Shown one piece after another: positions 9,397 to 17,728 of a DNA stretch of 64,000 nt; position 1 is the stretch's first letter, and each line of letters starts with the position of its first letter. A model generated the notes under the pieces. It ran no database searches and was not told the DNA's origin. It saw nothing but the letters and a program-made list of their open reading frames with translations. The stretch is from contig NZ_SLYW01000001.1 of the NCBI RefSeq assembly GCF_004343585.1, forward strand, positions 62,001-126,000, written 5' to 3'. The position numbers and the translations under genes were made by a program. The stretch comes from Neorhizobium sp. JUb45 (GTDB taxonomy: Bacteria; Pseudomonadota; Alphaproteobacteria; Rhizobiales; Rhizobiaceae).

Positions 9397-10740
9397 ATGA
9401 CCGCTGTCGCAATACCCTCGTCGACGTCTGCCGAAAATGACGTCAGGCATATGCATGAGGACAAGCCGGTCTCGCCTGGCAATATCGCCATCGGCGTCGT
9501 CATCGGCCGCATGTCCGAATTCTTCGATTTCTTCGTCTACGGTCTCGCATCCGTTCTGGTGTTTCCGCGTCTGGTGTTTTCGTTCGCGCCTGATCCGGTC
9601 ACCGCAACGCTCTATTCGTTCGCCGTCTTTTCGCTGGCATTTCTGGCCCGCCCGGTCGGCTCGGTCGTGTTCATGTGGATCGACCGCGTTTATGGCCGCG
9701 GCACCAAGCTGACGACGGCGCTGCTGATCCTTGGCGGATCAACCGCATCGATCGCCTTTCTGCCGAGTTACGAAACGGTTGGCATGTGGTCGGTGATCCT
9801 GCTGGCGATATTCCGTATGGGCCAGGGCTTTGCGTTGGGAGGCGCATGGGATGGTCTGGCCTCGCTTCTGTCGTTGAACGCACCGAAAAATCGGCGTGGC
9901 TGGTATGCGATGATCCCGCAGCTCGGCGCACCGATCGGTTTTGCGATGGCCAGCATGCTGTTCGGCTATTTCGTCGCCAACCTGTCCGACGCGGACTTTT
10001 TGAGCTGGGGCTGGCGTTACCCGTTCTTCGTGGCTTTTGCCATCAACGTCGTGGCGCTGTTTGCGCGGCTTCGTATCGTTGCCAGCAAGGAGTTTGGCGC
10101 ACAGCTGGAAAACCATGAGCTGGAAGCGCGTCCGATACTGGAGACGCTGAACAAGCATGGTCGTGACATCATGCTCGGTGCCTTCGTGCCGCTGGCAAGC
10201 TTTGCGATGTTCCATCTGGTGACGATCTTTCCGCTCAGTTGGGTGACGCTTTACGGTGGCCAGCCGGCGGCAGGGTTCCTGTTCGTGCAGATTGCCGGTG
10301 CCGTCGTCGGCGTCATGACTATCATCCTGTCGGGCATGCTGGCCGACCGGATCGGCCGTCGCGGCCAGTTGCTGATCGGGGCGATCATCATCGCCATCTT
10401 CAGCTTCACCGCCCCGTTCCTGCTCGATGCGGGTCCGGCCGGACAGGATGCGTTCATCATCATCGGTTTCGGTATTCTCGGCCTGTCTTTCGGCCAGGCC
10501 TCCGGCTCGGTGTCGTTCCGGTTCAGCCAGGGGTATCGCTACACCGGTGCCGCCTTTACGTCCGACCTTGCCTGGCTGGTCGGGGCAGGTTTCGCGCCGC
10601 TGGTGGCGCTCGGTCTTGCCAGCAATTTCGGTATCATCTTCATCGGTGGTTACCTGATCTCCGGCGCGATCTGTACGCTCGTCGCACTCGGCCTCAGCCG
10701 GGCGCTGGACAACAGTTCGGATAGTGCCGGCACGGTGTGA
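9397..10740 (+). CDS. MFS transporter, metabolite:H+ symporter (MHS) type
   Basis: A 447-residue inner-membrane secondary transporter with about 12 predicted helices. The N-terminal part, IGVVIGRMSEFFDFFVYG, is typical of the MHS group that includes proline/betaine, citrate and shikimate carriers. The loop between helices 2 and 3 carries a divergent version of the usual MFS motif, and a second one is seen as MLADRIGRRGQLL. An excellent ribosome site (GGAGG) precedes the ATG at 9397. The gene stands alone, divergent from cyoABCD and closed by a strong terminator. The substrate cannot be told from the sequence. Confidence 0.92.
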   Translation: MTAVAIPSSTSAENDVRHMHEDKPVSPGNIAIGVVIGRMSEFFDFFVYGLASVLVFPRLVFSFAPDPVTATLYSFAVFSLAFLARPVGSVVFMWIDRVYGRGTKLTTALLILGGSTASIAFLPSYETVGMWSVILLAIFRMGQGFALGGAWDGLASLLSLNAPKNRRGWYAMIPQLGAPIGFAMASMLFGYFVANLSDADFLSWGWRYPFFVAFAINVVALFARLRIVASKEFGAQLENHELEARPILETLNKHGRDIMLGAFVPLASFAMFHLVTIFPLSWVTLYGGQPAAGFLFVQIAGAVVGVMTIILSGMLADRIGRRGQLLIGAIIIAIFSFTAPFLLDAGPAGQDAFIIIGFGILGLSFGQASGSVSFRFSQGYRYTGAAFTSDLAWLVGAGFAPLVALGLASNFGIIFIGGYLISGAICTLVALGLSRALDNSSDSAGTV

Positions 10741-10764
10741 CCGACATTGCCATTGGATATGACG

Positions 10765-10797
10765 AAAGCCCCGGCGGTTACCCGCCGGGGCTTTTGC
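10765..10797 (+). terminator. Terminator of the MFS gene
   Basis: AAAGCCCCGGCGG pairs with CCGCCGGGGCTTT, ending in TTTT. It also faces the convergent small gene at 10820-10939 and may serve both. Confidence 0.9.
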
Positions 10798-10819
10798 TTT
10801 GACGTCATGCGTTTGTGGT

Positions 10820-10939
10820 TCAAGCCTCGCCGGGGGTGAAGCCCAGCAGATAGATGCCGGCAATCACGATGGCGATGAGAAAGATTGTGATGACGAATTT
10901 GACCATGCCGCGACGGGCCTGCGGTTGGCTGTTTTCCAT
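10820..10939 (-). CDS. Small single-helix membrane protein (39 aa)
   Basis: The product is 39 residues: MENSQPQARRGMVKF, then a hydrophobic helix (VITIFLIAIVIAGIYLLGF), then TPGEA. The ATG is preceded by GAGGAG at good spacing, which strongly supports translation. A longer frame extends upstream without a comparable start. The basic N-terminus suggests an N-in inner-membrane topology. I do not recognise the family. It is the last of three similar mini-genes on the same strand. Confidence 0.65.
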   Translation of the reverse strand: MENSQPQARRGMVKFVITIFLIAIVIAGIYLLGFTPGEA

Positions 10940-11198
10940 GAAGCTGCTCCTCGCTGTTTGAAACCGGTGGCCTTCGAAAAGGCATCGCATGGTCAACCCG
11001 ATGAGAGCCGAGAAGTTCCGCTGTTGCCGATCAAGGCATGCAGGCGACGCAATGATATGAATAGGGGAGGAGGCGCCGAGCACCGAAACGTCTGCTGATC
11101 AAGTCGCTATTTGCGACGTTGCGGGGGAGGTTCGGAACATCCGGATCCCCCGCGATCAATTGCAGGTGGCCTTACCCGGTAAGGCGGGCCAAGAAATC

Positions 11199-11294
11199 CT
11201 AGCTGTTCAACCAGAGCGGCATAGAAAGCCATGCGACCGTCACAGCCATTCCGATGATCCAGCCGAAAACCTCAAGACGTATTTTGGCGTTCAT
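11199..11294 (-). CDS. Small single-helix membrane protein (31 aa)
   Basis: The short frame encodes MNAKIRLEVFGWIIGMAVT followed by VAWLSMPLWLNS. It has one hydrophobic segment and an AAAGGAGC ribosome site 5 bp before the ATG. It is below the usual length cut-off for gene callers. The ribosome site and membrane-helix character make it credible. The function is unknown; it may belong to the class of tiny membrane proteins that modulate larger membrane complexes. Confidence 0.55.
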   Translation of the reverse strand: MNAKIRLEVFGWIIGMAVTVAWLSMPLWLNS

Positions 11295-11449
11295 GGCTGC
11301 TCCTTTGCGGCTCAGCTTATAACGCCTTATCTGCCCCAAGGTTTAATCACTTACCGCAACACCGCGTTACAATCGGAGAACGTTGGCCTGGCTTCACCGG
11401 CTCTTCAAAAACGATTTTGGCTCGATCGGAAAGGCGTCTGCGACGACGT

Positions 11450-11584
11450 TCAGCTTACTGACAAACTGGGGAACAGCCAGCCGATATGCGCGGACGCTTC
11501 AGTGACGCCGGGATAGGCCCAGAGCAACCAGCGAGCGGCGAGAACTGCGGCGAACAGCAACCCCATGACAATCCAAGGCTTCAT
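11450..11584 (-). CDS. Small membrane protein (44 aa)
   Basis: The frame begins MKPWIVMGLLFAAVLAARWL and continues LWAYPGVTEASAHIGWLFPS to a TGA. A GGAGG ribosome site sits 6 bp upstream of the ATG. The N-terminal two-thirds form one membrane helix and the C-terminal tail is short and neutral. The function is unknown. The intervals between the three mini-genes (about 155 and 260 bp) hold no other supported gene, so each may have its own promoter. Confidence 0.55.
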   Translation of the reverse strand: MKPWIVMGLLFAAVLAARWLLWAYPGVTEASAHIGWLFPSLSVS

Positions 11585-11736
11585 GATCGTCCTCCGTCAC
11601 GTCCAGTAACGATCATTAATATCGGGTGATTGGCCTCAAATTGCAAACCGGCGCCGATCACAATCGAAGGAGGTGATGAAGGTGCCTTGTCCCTTGCGCC
11701 TTTTCTGCGAACAGACCATGCAATGACATTCTCATG

Positions 11737-11765
11737 AAAAAGGCCCTGCCGTTTCCGGAAGGGCC
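11737..11765 (-). terminator. Terminator of the Arg-rich secreted protein gene
   Basis: On the minus strand GGCCCT pairs with AGGGCC around a short loop, followed by TTTTT. Confidence 0.8.
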
Positions 11766-11774
11766 CTGGGTTCA

Positions 11775-12125
11775 TTACCACTCGCGATATTCGCGATAAT
11801 CTCTGTCGCGGCGATGCTCCCGCCATTCTCTGCGTTCGCGGCGTTCACGCCATTCCCTGCGTTCGCGGCGTTCACGCCATTCCCGGCGATCACGTCGGTC
11901 TCGCCAGTGCTCGTGCCGATCCCAGCGGCGCTCATAACGCGGTGGTGGCCGATTGGGCCGGCAGAAGCCGCGGGGAGACAGGTGAAAACCACGTCCGCAG
12001 GCATAATCAACATTCTGCACCGCTGCTGCTGCTGGTGCTGCCGGTTGCCCGATCGGCATCGCGTTGGCGCCGCCGCCAAGCAGTGTTCCGAGAACGATTC
12101 CGGCGCTCAAAATCAATCCGCGCAT
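11775..12125 (-). CDS. Secreted GCG_CRPN-type protein with Arg/Glu/Trp repeats
   Basis: The 116-residue product starts at the ATG at 12125, placed 6-7 bp after AAGGAGGG; a longer frame upstream runs over the tRNA side and is not supported. It has a signal peptide (about residues 1-24, ending GGGANA), then YACGRGFHLSPRGFCRPN. This Cys-containing stretch matches the short 'GCG_CRPN' prefix found ahead of repeats in small exported rhizobial proteins. The C-terminal half is a strongly charged run of RREWRERRE repeats, reflected in a 27-bp DNA repeat. The role is not known; the family is exported and may bind surfaces or polymers through its basic repeats. Confidence 0.78.
   Translation of the reverse strand: MRGLILSAGIVLGTLLGGGANAMPIGQPAAPAAAAVQNVDYACGRGFHLSPRGFCRPNRPPPRYERRWDRHEHWRDRRDRREWRERRERREWRERRERREWREHRRDRDYREYREW
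11821..11901 (-). repeat. 27-bp tandem repeat coding for Arg-rich repeats
   Basis: Two near-identical 27-bp units (11821-11847 and 11848-11874) and a diverged third unit (11875-11901) lie inside the GCG_CRPN-type gene. Each encodes a nine-residue RREWRERRE-like block. The unit length is a multiple of three, so copy-number change would keep the frame. Confidence 0.85.
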
Positions 12126-12288
12126 GTCATATCCCTCCTTTTGGGGTGAGGGGATTTGGCACCTTGGGCGGTGAACCGTGAATGAATGAAGTGTGATTGT
12201 TTCGTGGCCGGATTTCGGCGATTTTTGGGACCGGCTTTGCCGGACTGGCGGTGTCGTCGTGGGCGGGAGAAGCGGCAGGCCCAAAACG

Positions 12289-12312
12289 AAAAAACCCCGC
12301 GTGAGCGGGGTT
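12289..12312 (-). terminator. Terminator of tRNA-Pro
   Basis: On the minus strand AACCCCGC pairs with GCGGGGTT around TCAC, followed by T residues. It lies 8 bp after the encoded CCA of the tRNA. Confidence 0.9.
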
Positions 12313-12320
12313 ATTCTGGC

Positions 12321-12397
12321 TGGTCGGAGTGGCAAGATTCGAACTTGCGACCCCCACGTCCCGAACGTGGTGCGCTACCAGACTGCGCTACACTCCG
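12321..12397 (-). tRNA. tRNA-Pro (anticodon CGG)
   Basis: The 77-nt cloverleaf is complete. The acceptor stem CGGAGTG pairs with CACTCCG, the discriminator base is A and the CCA end is encoded. The anticodon arm is CCACG-TTCGGGA-CGTGG, giving anticodon CGG, which reads CCG proline codons. The T arm contains TTCGAAT. A terminator follows directly. Confidence 0.96.
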
Positions 12398-12634
12398 TGT
12401 CCAGCGGGGGTTTCTATAATCGAGCCGCTTGTCTCGCACAAGCGGTAAAGCGAATAATTTTCGTATTTTTTGTGACAGTGTTTCGGTCGCATCCGAGATC
12501 GCCTGCAAATTAGCCTTTATGCAGAATTTCGTAATAAGCGCAGTGGGTTGGCGGCACTTGACGATCGTCAGTTCATCGTCCCTCGGTATCCGTTGGAAGC
12601 GTTTTCTGCTGCCGAAACGAGCCGCGGCTACGGC

Positions 12635-14899
12635 TCATTTCTCGTGGTAATAATTGGAAAACTGGCTGTGATAATACTCGTTGGAGCCATGCTGGCCGTA
12701 GAGCTTCATCTTTTCCATATCGACCTTGTTGAGGATGACGCCGATGCACTTGGCATGCAGTTCGGCATCCGAAAACAGCGTGTTGCGGACAACGGCCGGC
12801 GAGGTTTCGCCCCACTTCACCACCATGACGATGGAATCCAGCATCGGGCTGATGGCGCGGGCATCGACGACGGCGCCGAGCGGCGGCAGGTCGACGATGA
12901 TGTAGTCGAAATTGCGCCGCAGCGTTTCCATGATCCGGCCCATGACCGGCGATGCCAGAAGATCGGAAGAATGCGGCACGCGACGGCGCACCACTGCCGG
13001 CAGGAAGGCGAGGTGGGTCTGCGGATCGAACATCAGCGTCTGGTCGAGCGGCTCGTTATTGGTGAGCGTTTCCAGAATGCCGCGTTCGGCATGCATGGCA
13101 AGGGCACGCGTCGCACCCGGATTGCGCAGATCGGCATCGATGAGCAGCGTGCGCGAGCCCTGCATGGCGAGCAGGCCGGCAAGATTGGCGGAAATCGTCG
13201 TCTTGCCTTCGCCGGGCAGGGCAGAGACGACGCCGATCACCTTTGCACCTTCACCGGAGAAAGACAGGTCGGCGGCGATCTTGGCGCTTCTCAGCGTTTC
13301 AGCAAATTGCGACAGCGGATGGTCCACGCAATAGCGATAGGCGTTGTTCAGCGGACGAATGACGCCGGGGCGTGCCGGTTCGCTGCTGTTGGACGGTGGC
13401 GGCAGATTGGTGAGGAGAGGGGCAAGGCCCAGATATTCCAGCCCCAGCTGGTCGCGCACCTGATCGCCGGTGCGGAAAAAGCGGTCGCGGAACTCTCGAA
13501 AGCCGCCGATCGAGGCGCCGACCATCAGGCCGAAGAATGCAAACAGCACCATCAGCATCGGCTTGTTGGGCTTGCTCGGCTTGATCGGCGGGGTGGCTTT
13601 GGTGATGACGCGCGCTTCCGTCACCGGGAAGGATTGCTGCTGCAGGGCTTCCTGATAACGGGCGAGGAATGTCTGATAGAGGGTCTTGTAGCTTTCGGCC
13701 GAGCGTTCCAGCTCGCGCAGCTGTACCTGTGTTTCACCGGCAAGCGCCGAGACCGAGGTGGAGCTGGCGACGCTTTCCTCCAGCGATTTCTGCTTGGCGC
13801 GGGCGACGTCGAGTTCGCTCTGATAGCTTTCGGCGATGCGGCCGAGCTCCTCGAACATCTGCTGTTCGTATTGCTCCATCTCGCCGCGCAGGCGGATGGC
13901 CTGCACATGGTTCTCGCCGAATTTCTGGGAAATCTCGGCCTGCTTGCGGGATGCCGTGAGATATTTGTCGCGCAGGTTGGCGGAAATCGAATTGACCAGC
14001 GCATCGGTCACCAGCGCATCGGAACGGCGTTCGTTGACGATGGTGCGGATGCGATTGTATTTCGCCAGCGCGCGGGCGGTATCGGCCTGTGCCACGATCA
14101 GCGAGCTGTTGAGTTCCGACAGCTGCTGCTCATTGACGAGCAGGCCATCCTTGGCGGCGATCAGGCCGTTGTCGCGGCGGAATTTCTGCACGGCAAGGTC
14201 GGAATCCATCACCTGCTGTTTCAACTCGGCCAGACGCAGTTCCAGCCATTCACTGGCGCGGCGGGTGGAATCGAAACGCGCATTGAACTTGTCCAGCAGA
14301 TAGACGCTGGCATAGGTGTTGGCGATCTCGGAGGAAAGCTGGGCGGAGGCCGAAGTGTAGCCGAGATTGATGACATAGGACTGGCCGCTGCGCGCCACTG
14401 CCATGTTCTTTTGCAGAACGCTGCGGGCGATGGCCCTGTTGTCTTCCTCCACCTCGGCGTCGGAGCGCAACCACTGCATGACGTTGAGAGGCCCGAGCAG
14501 TTTGCCGATCGAAAAACCGGATGCGCCCATGAAAGACGGGTTCTGGGTGAGGTTCAGCTTGTCGATCACCAGATCGGCGACGCTGTCGGACTTGATGATT
14601 TCCAGCTGGCTGAGAATGGTCGCCTCGTCATCCACCGTGACGCGCGACTGGGTTTCCGTCATGTCGGTGACAACGCCGCTATTGCCACGATCCATGATCA
14701 GGCTGGTATAGGCGGTGAATTGCGGCACTGTCGTCGAGACATAGGCAAAGCCGAGGCCTGCGAAAACGACGACCATCGCCGCCATGATCAGCCATTGCCG
14801 GCGGATCATCGACAGAATGGCGTCGAAATCGATCAGAGTGATTTCCGGATCACTGGCTCCCTGGTCTTGCTGGAACGAGAGCTGGTCTGGCATCCTCAT
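12635..14899 (-). CDS. Wzc/GumC-type polysaccharide co-polymerase with BY-kinase domain
   Basis: This inner-membrane protein controls chain length and export of a Wzx/Wzy polysaccharide and carries a bacterial tyrosine kinase. The 754 residues comprise a first membrane helix (about 36-56), a large periplasmic domain with long coiled-coil helices (about 200-420), a proline-rich stretch and second helix (about 436-466), then the cytoplasmic kinase. Kinase motifs are Walker A SALPGEGKTT (559-568), Walker A' LLIDADLRNPG (585-595) and Walker B YIIVDLPP (666-673). The C-terminus has clustered tyrosines 742, 743, 750 and 751 for autophosphorylation. It resembles rhizobial ExoP. The ATG at 14899 follows AGGAG at good spacing and is preferred to the TTG just upstream. 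Confidence 0.93.
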   Translation of the reverse strand: MRMPDQLSFQQDQGASDPEITLIDFDAILSMIRRQWLIMAAMVVVFAGLGFAYVSTTVPQFTAYTSLIMDRGNSGVVTDMTETQSRVTVDDEATILSQLEIIKSDSVADLVIDKLNLTQNPSFMGASGFSIGKLLGPLNVMQWLRSDAEVEEDNRAIARSVLQKNMAVARSGQSYVINLGYTSASAQLSSEIANTYASVYLLDKFNARFDSTRRASEWLELRLAELKQQVMDSDLAVQKFRRDNGLIAAKDGLLVNEQQLSELNSSLIVAQADTARALAKYNRIRTIVNERRSDALVTDALVNSISANLRDKYLTASRKQAEISQKFGENHVQAIRLRGEMEQYEQQMFEELGRIAESYQSELDVARAKQKSLEESVASSTSVSALAGETQVQLRELERSAESYKTLYQTFLARYQEALQQQSFPVTEARVITKATPPIKPSKPNKPMLMVLFAFFGLMVGASIGGFREFRDRFFRTGDQVRDQLGLEYLGLAPLLTNLPPPSNSSEPARPGVIRPLNNAYRYCVDHPLSQFAETLRSAKIAADLSFSGEGAKVIGVVSALPGEGKTTISANLAGLLAMQGSRTLLIDADLRNPGATRALAMHAERGILETLTNNEPLDQTLMFDPQTHLAFLPAVVRRRVPHSSDLLASPVMGRIMETLRRNFDYIIVDLPPLGAVVDARAISPMLDSIVMVVKWGETSPAVVRNTLFSDAELHAKCIGVILNKVDMEKMKLYGQHGSNEYYHSQFSNYYHEK

Positions 14900-15067
14900 C
14901 AAGTACTCCTCATGGCCCTTCGAATGACTGGCATTCAGCCCGTAACGTCACGGGCAAGGATCTGGGTTTCATCTGAAGCTGCCGCTATGGCGGCCACGAT
15001 CGTGGCGACATTCGCCCGGTCTTTCGTTGAAGACGCAATCATCATGCCATCTCTGACGAAATTAAGG

Positions 15068-15110
15068 AAATGGCCCTGGCAATGCCAAAGGAAACATGCC
15101 GGGGCCATTT
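15068..15110 (-). terminator. Hairpin after the UDP-glucose dehydrogenase gene
   Basis: AAATGGCCCTGGC pairs with GCCGGGGCCATTT (13 bp, one G-T pair) around a 17-nt loop. It lies between the ugd stop and the co-polymerase gene downstream. The T tract is poor, so it may be a processing or attenuation hairpin rather than a full terminator. Confidence 0.5.
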
Positions 15111-15161
15111 TCTGCATCATTTTACGCTTCGCCAGCAGTCCTGAGGACTGCGGCTTAGCTG

Positions 15162-16475
15162 TCAATCGGCCGTGTTGAGGCCGATGCCGTGATAGGCAAA
15201 GCCGTGCTTTGCGACTTCCGCCGGGCGGTAGATGTTGCGCAGGTCGACAAGGACCGGGCTTTTCATCATGCTCTTGGCACGCGGCAGGTCGAGCGCACGG
15301 AACTGGTTCCATTCTGTCACGATGACGATGGCATCGGCATCGGCGATCGCCTCATAGGGACCGGCAACATATTCGATGTTCTCGATCAGCTTTTTGGCGT
15401 TCGCCATGCCTTCCGGATCGTAAGCGGCAACGGTCGCGCCACCATCCTGCAGGGTCTGGATGACGGCAATCGCCGGGCTATCGCGCATGTCGTCGGTGTT
15501 CGGCTTGAAGGTGAGGCCGAGCACGGCGATCTTCTTGCCGCGCACGTCGCCTTCCAGCGCCGAGATGACCTTGCGGCCCATGGCGCGCTTGCGGTTGTCG
15601 TTGATCGAGATGGTGGTCTCGATCAGGCGCATCGGGCTTTCGTGGTCCTGCGCGGTTTTTGCCAGCGCCAGTGTGTCCTTGGGGAAGCACGAACCACCGT
15701 AACCCGGGCCGGCATGCAGGAATTTTGCGCCGATACGGCCATCGAGACCGATGCCGCGCGAAACATCCTGCACATTGGCGCCGACCTTTTCGCACAGATC
15801 GGCGATCTCGTTGATGAAGGTGATCTTCATGGCGAGAAAACCGTTTGCGGCGTATTTGATCAGTTCCGAGGTGCGGCGGGCGGTAAACAGCAGCGGCGCC
15901 TGGTTGAGGTAGAGCGGGCGGTAGACTTCGGTCATGACGCCGCGGGCGCGGTCGTCGTCGAGACCGATGACGATACGGTCGGGACGCTTGAAGTCCTCGA
16001 TGGCCGCACCTTCGCGCAGGAATTCCGGGTTGGAAACGACGGCGATATCGGCGTTCGGATTGGCTTCCTTGACGATGCGCTCGACCTCATCACCGGTGCC
16101 GACCGGCACGGTCGACTTGGTGACGACGACGGTGAAACCGGTGCAATGCTCGGCGATTTCCTTCGCTGCGGCATAGACATAGGAGAGGTCTGCGTGACCG
16201 TCACCGCGACGCGACGGCGTGCCGACGGCGATGAACACCACGTCCGCATCCTTGACGCTGTTGGGCACATCCGTGGAGAAGGTCAGACGGCCGGACTTCA
16301 CGTTTTCGGCGACGATCTGGTCGAGACCCGGCTCGTAGATCGGCATCACGCCCTTTTCGAGCGCGTCGATCTTCGACTTGTCTTTGTCGACGCAGATGAC
16401 GTCATGGCCGAAGTCCGCAAAGCAGACGCCGGAGACGAGACCGACGTAGCCAGAACCGATCATGGTGATACGCAT
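15162..16475 (-). CDS. UDP-glucose 6-dehydrogenase
   Basis: This enzyme oxidises UDP-glucose twice with NAD+ to UDP-glucuronate in the cytoplasm and supplies uronic acid for the polysaccharide. The 437 residues have the NAD-binding loop GSGYVGLVSG at 7-16, the family stretch VGTPSRRGDGHADLSY and the catalytic cysteine Cys263 in GPGYGGSCFPKD. The late motif KPNTDDMRDSPA is also conserved. The length is typical. It lies upstream of the co-polymerase gene on the minus strand and is divergent from rfbC. Together with the UDP-glucuronate 4-epimerase at 37.2 kb it could give UDP-galacturonate. The commonly used symbols vary (ugd, rkpK, exoY-linked names), so none is assigned. Confidence 0.96.
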   Translation of the reverse strand: MRITMIGSGYVGLVSGVCFADFGHDVICVDKDKSKIDALEKGVMPIYEPGLDQIVAENVKSGRLTFSTDVPNSVKDADVVFIAVGTPSRRGDGHADLSYVYAAAKEIAEHCTGFTVVVTKSTVPVGTGDEVERIVKEANPNADIAVVSNPEFLREGAAIEDFKRPDRIVIGLDDDRARGVMTEVYRPLYLNQAPLLFTARRTSELIKYAANGFLAMKITFINEIADLCEKVGANVQDVSRGIGLDGRIGAKFLHAGPGYGGSCFPKDTLALAKTAQDHESPMRLIETTISINDNRKRAMGRKVISALEGDVRGKKIAVLGLTFKPNTDDMRDSPAIAVIQTLQDGGATVAAYDPEGMANAKKLIENIEYVAGPYEAIADADAIVIVTEWNQFRALDLPRAKSMMKSPVLVDLRNIYRPAEVAKHGFAYHGIGLNTAD

Positions 16476-17150
16476 ATTCCCTCGCGTGTTAGGACTAGGT
16501 TGATGCTGCAGCGCGGCATTATTGTGTCATATTCTGTTTCAGGACAACGACAAAAAGCCACTTTCTGACAGAGAATTCGATTGTGGGCGTGACATAGCTG
16601 GGGCGTAAGTCCGTTCTTTCAATCCGATTTTTTTATCACACCTGCCCGTCAGGCGAAATTAACCCTTGTCGAGTGACTTTTCTGCCGCAGAATGGGCAAG
16701 TTGACGATCCATCATATTTGTGACGGCTTTTATGTCTTTGATACAAAAATGTTTTATTTGCGTCCTATGATCATGGCGGGGTTGCGTGATGAAGCGTGAG
16801 GCAATTTTCGCCTGTGAGCAGAAATTCACCTTTGTTTCCAATTATGGTCACTTTTTAAATATCTGAGTCACCCTTGCCATACGCTTTTGGACGCCTAATT
16901 CCGGCCGGCGGGGTGGTGAAGAAAGGATGAACCGGGAAAGTTGACAGTTAGGCAGAAAATGTTGCTTCGCAGCATAAAAAGTGCAAACCTGCCGCTACGG
17001 TCATTGCTGAATGAAACGAATTCAAGCTGCCGGAGGGCCTTTCAAAAGGTCGCCGGACACTGAAAATTCTCAAGAGGCAAGCATGTCGGCTGCCTCTGTC
17101 CGAACTGCCTTTTCGTTGAAAAGGGTTTTCAAGAAACTGACGGGTGCGCA
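16476..17150. promoter_or_regulatory. Divergent control region between ugd and rfbC
   Basis: This 675-bp stretch holds no supported gene; a 60-residue frame at 16659-16841 lacks a ribosome site. It is unusually long and AT-rich (about 16600-16870) for this genome and must drive both arms of the exopolysaccharide locus. Near the rfbC side, 17030-17056 can fold (CCTT/AAGG inside CCGG/CCGG), which suggests a structured leader. No known regulator box was recognised. Confidence 0.55.
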
Positions 17151-17711
17151 ATGAAGATCGAGAGATTGCCTCTGGCCGGGCTGGCCAAGATTATTCCGAC
17201 GCGACTGGGCGATCATCGCGGCTATTTTTCAGAAGTTTTCAAGGATGGCTGGTTCCGCGAGAATGTCGCGGACGTCACCTTCGTGCAGGAAAACGAATCC
17301 CTTTCGGCAACGGTCGGCACGGTGCGCGGCCTGCATTTCCAGCTGGAACCGTTTGCGCAGGGCAAGCTGGTGCGCTGCCTTGCGGGCAAGATATTTGATG
17401 TCGCCGTCGATATCCGCGTCGGTTCCCCGACCTATGGTCAGTGGTATGGCGCCGAGCTTTCCAAGGAAAATGGCGAGCAGCTCTGGGTGCCGGCCGGTTT
17501 TGCCCATGGTTTTGCCACGCTCGAGCCCGACAGCGTCATCTTCTACAAGGTGACGGCACCCTATAGCGCGGAAAACGATCGTGGCCTTTTGTGGAATGAT
17601 CCGGCCATCGGCATCGAATGGCCGTTGCCGCTCGACAATGCGGTCCTGTCCGACAAGGACAAAAAACAGCCGGCGCTGGCGGATCTGCCGCCGTCCTTCC
17701 AGTATCGATAA
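17151..17711 (+). CDS. rfbC: dTDP-4-dehydrorhamnose 3,5-epimerase
   Basis: This enzyme epimerises dTDP-4-keto-6-deoxyglucose at C3 and C5, the third step of dTDP-L-rhamnose synthesis. The 186 residues match the family length. The catalytic histidine is His62 in VRGLHFQ; the family stretches [38 protein letters not shown] and [13 protein letters not shown] are all present. The ribosome site is weak. It is the first gene of the rfbCBDA cluster and of the long plus-strand polysaccharide operon. Confidence 0.96.
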   Translation: MKIERLPLAGLAKIIPTRLGDHRGYFSEVFKDGWFRENVADVTFVQENESLSATVGTVRGLHFQLEPFAQGKLVRCLAGKIFDVAVDIRVGSPTYGQWYGAELSKENGEQLWVPAGFAHGFATLEPDSVIFYKVTAPYSAENDRGLLWNDPAIGIEWPLPLDNAVLSDKDKKQPALADLPPSFQYR

Positions 17712-17728
17712 GAACAGGAGCAGACCCC

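Noticed and set aside
11670..11730. A 16-codon frame after a perfect AAGGAGGTG on the plus strand.
   Set aside because: The spacing from the ribosome site to the ATG is too short and the peptide has no features; it lies in the region downstream of a convergent gene.
11821..11901. Short regular repeats that could suggest a CRISPR array.
   Set aside because: The units are adjacent with no spacers, in frame, and encode the repeats of a secreted protein; no cas genes are present.
12548..15178. An 876-codon open frame on the plus strand opposite the co-polymerase gene.
   Set aside because: The sense strand encodes a complete Wzc-like kinase with all motifs; the opposite frame has none.
16659..16841. 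A 60-codon frame in the ugd-rfbC control region.
   Set aside because: It lacks a ribosome site, has no domain and lies in AT-rich DNA where its codon usage does not match neighbouring genes.
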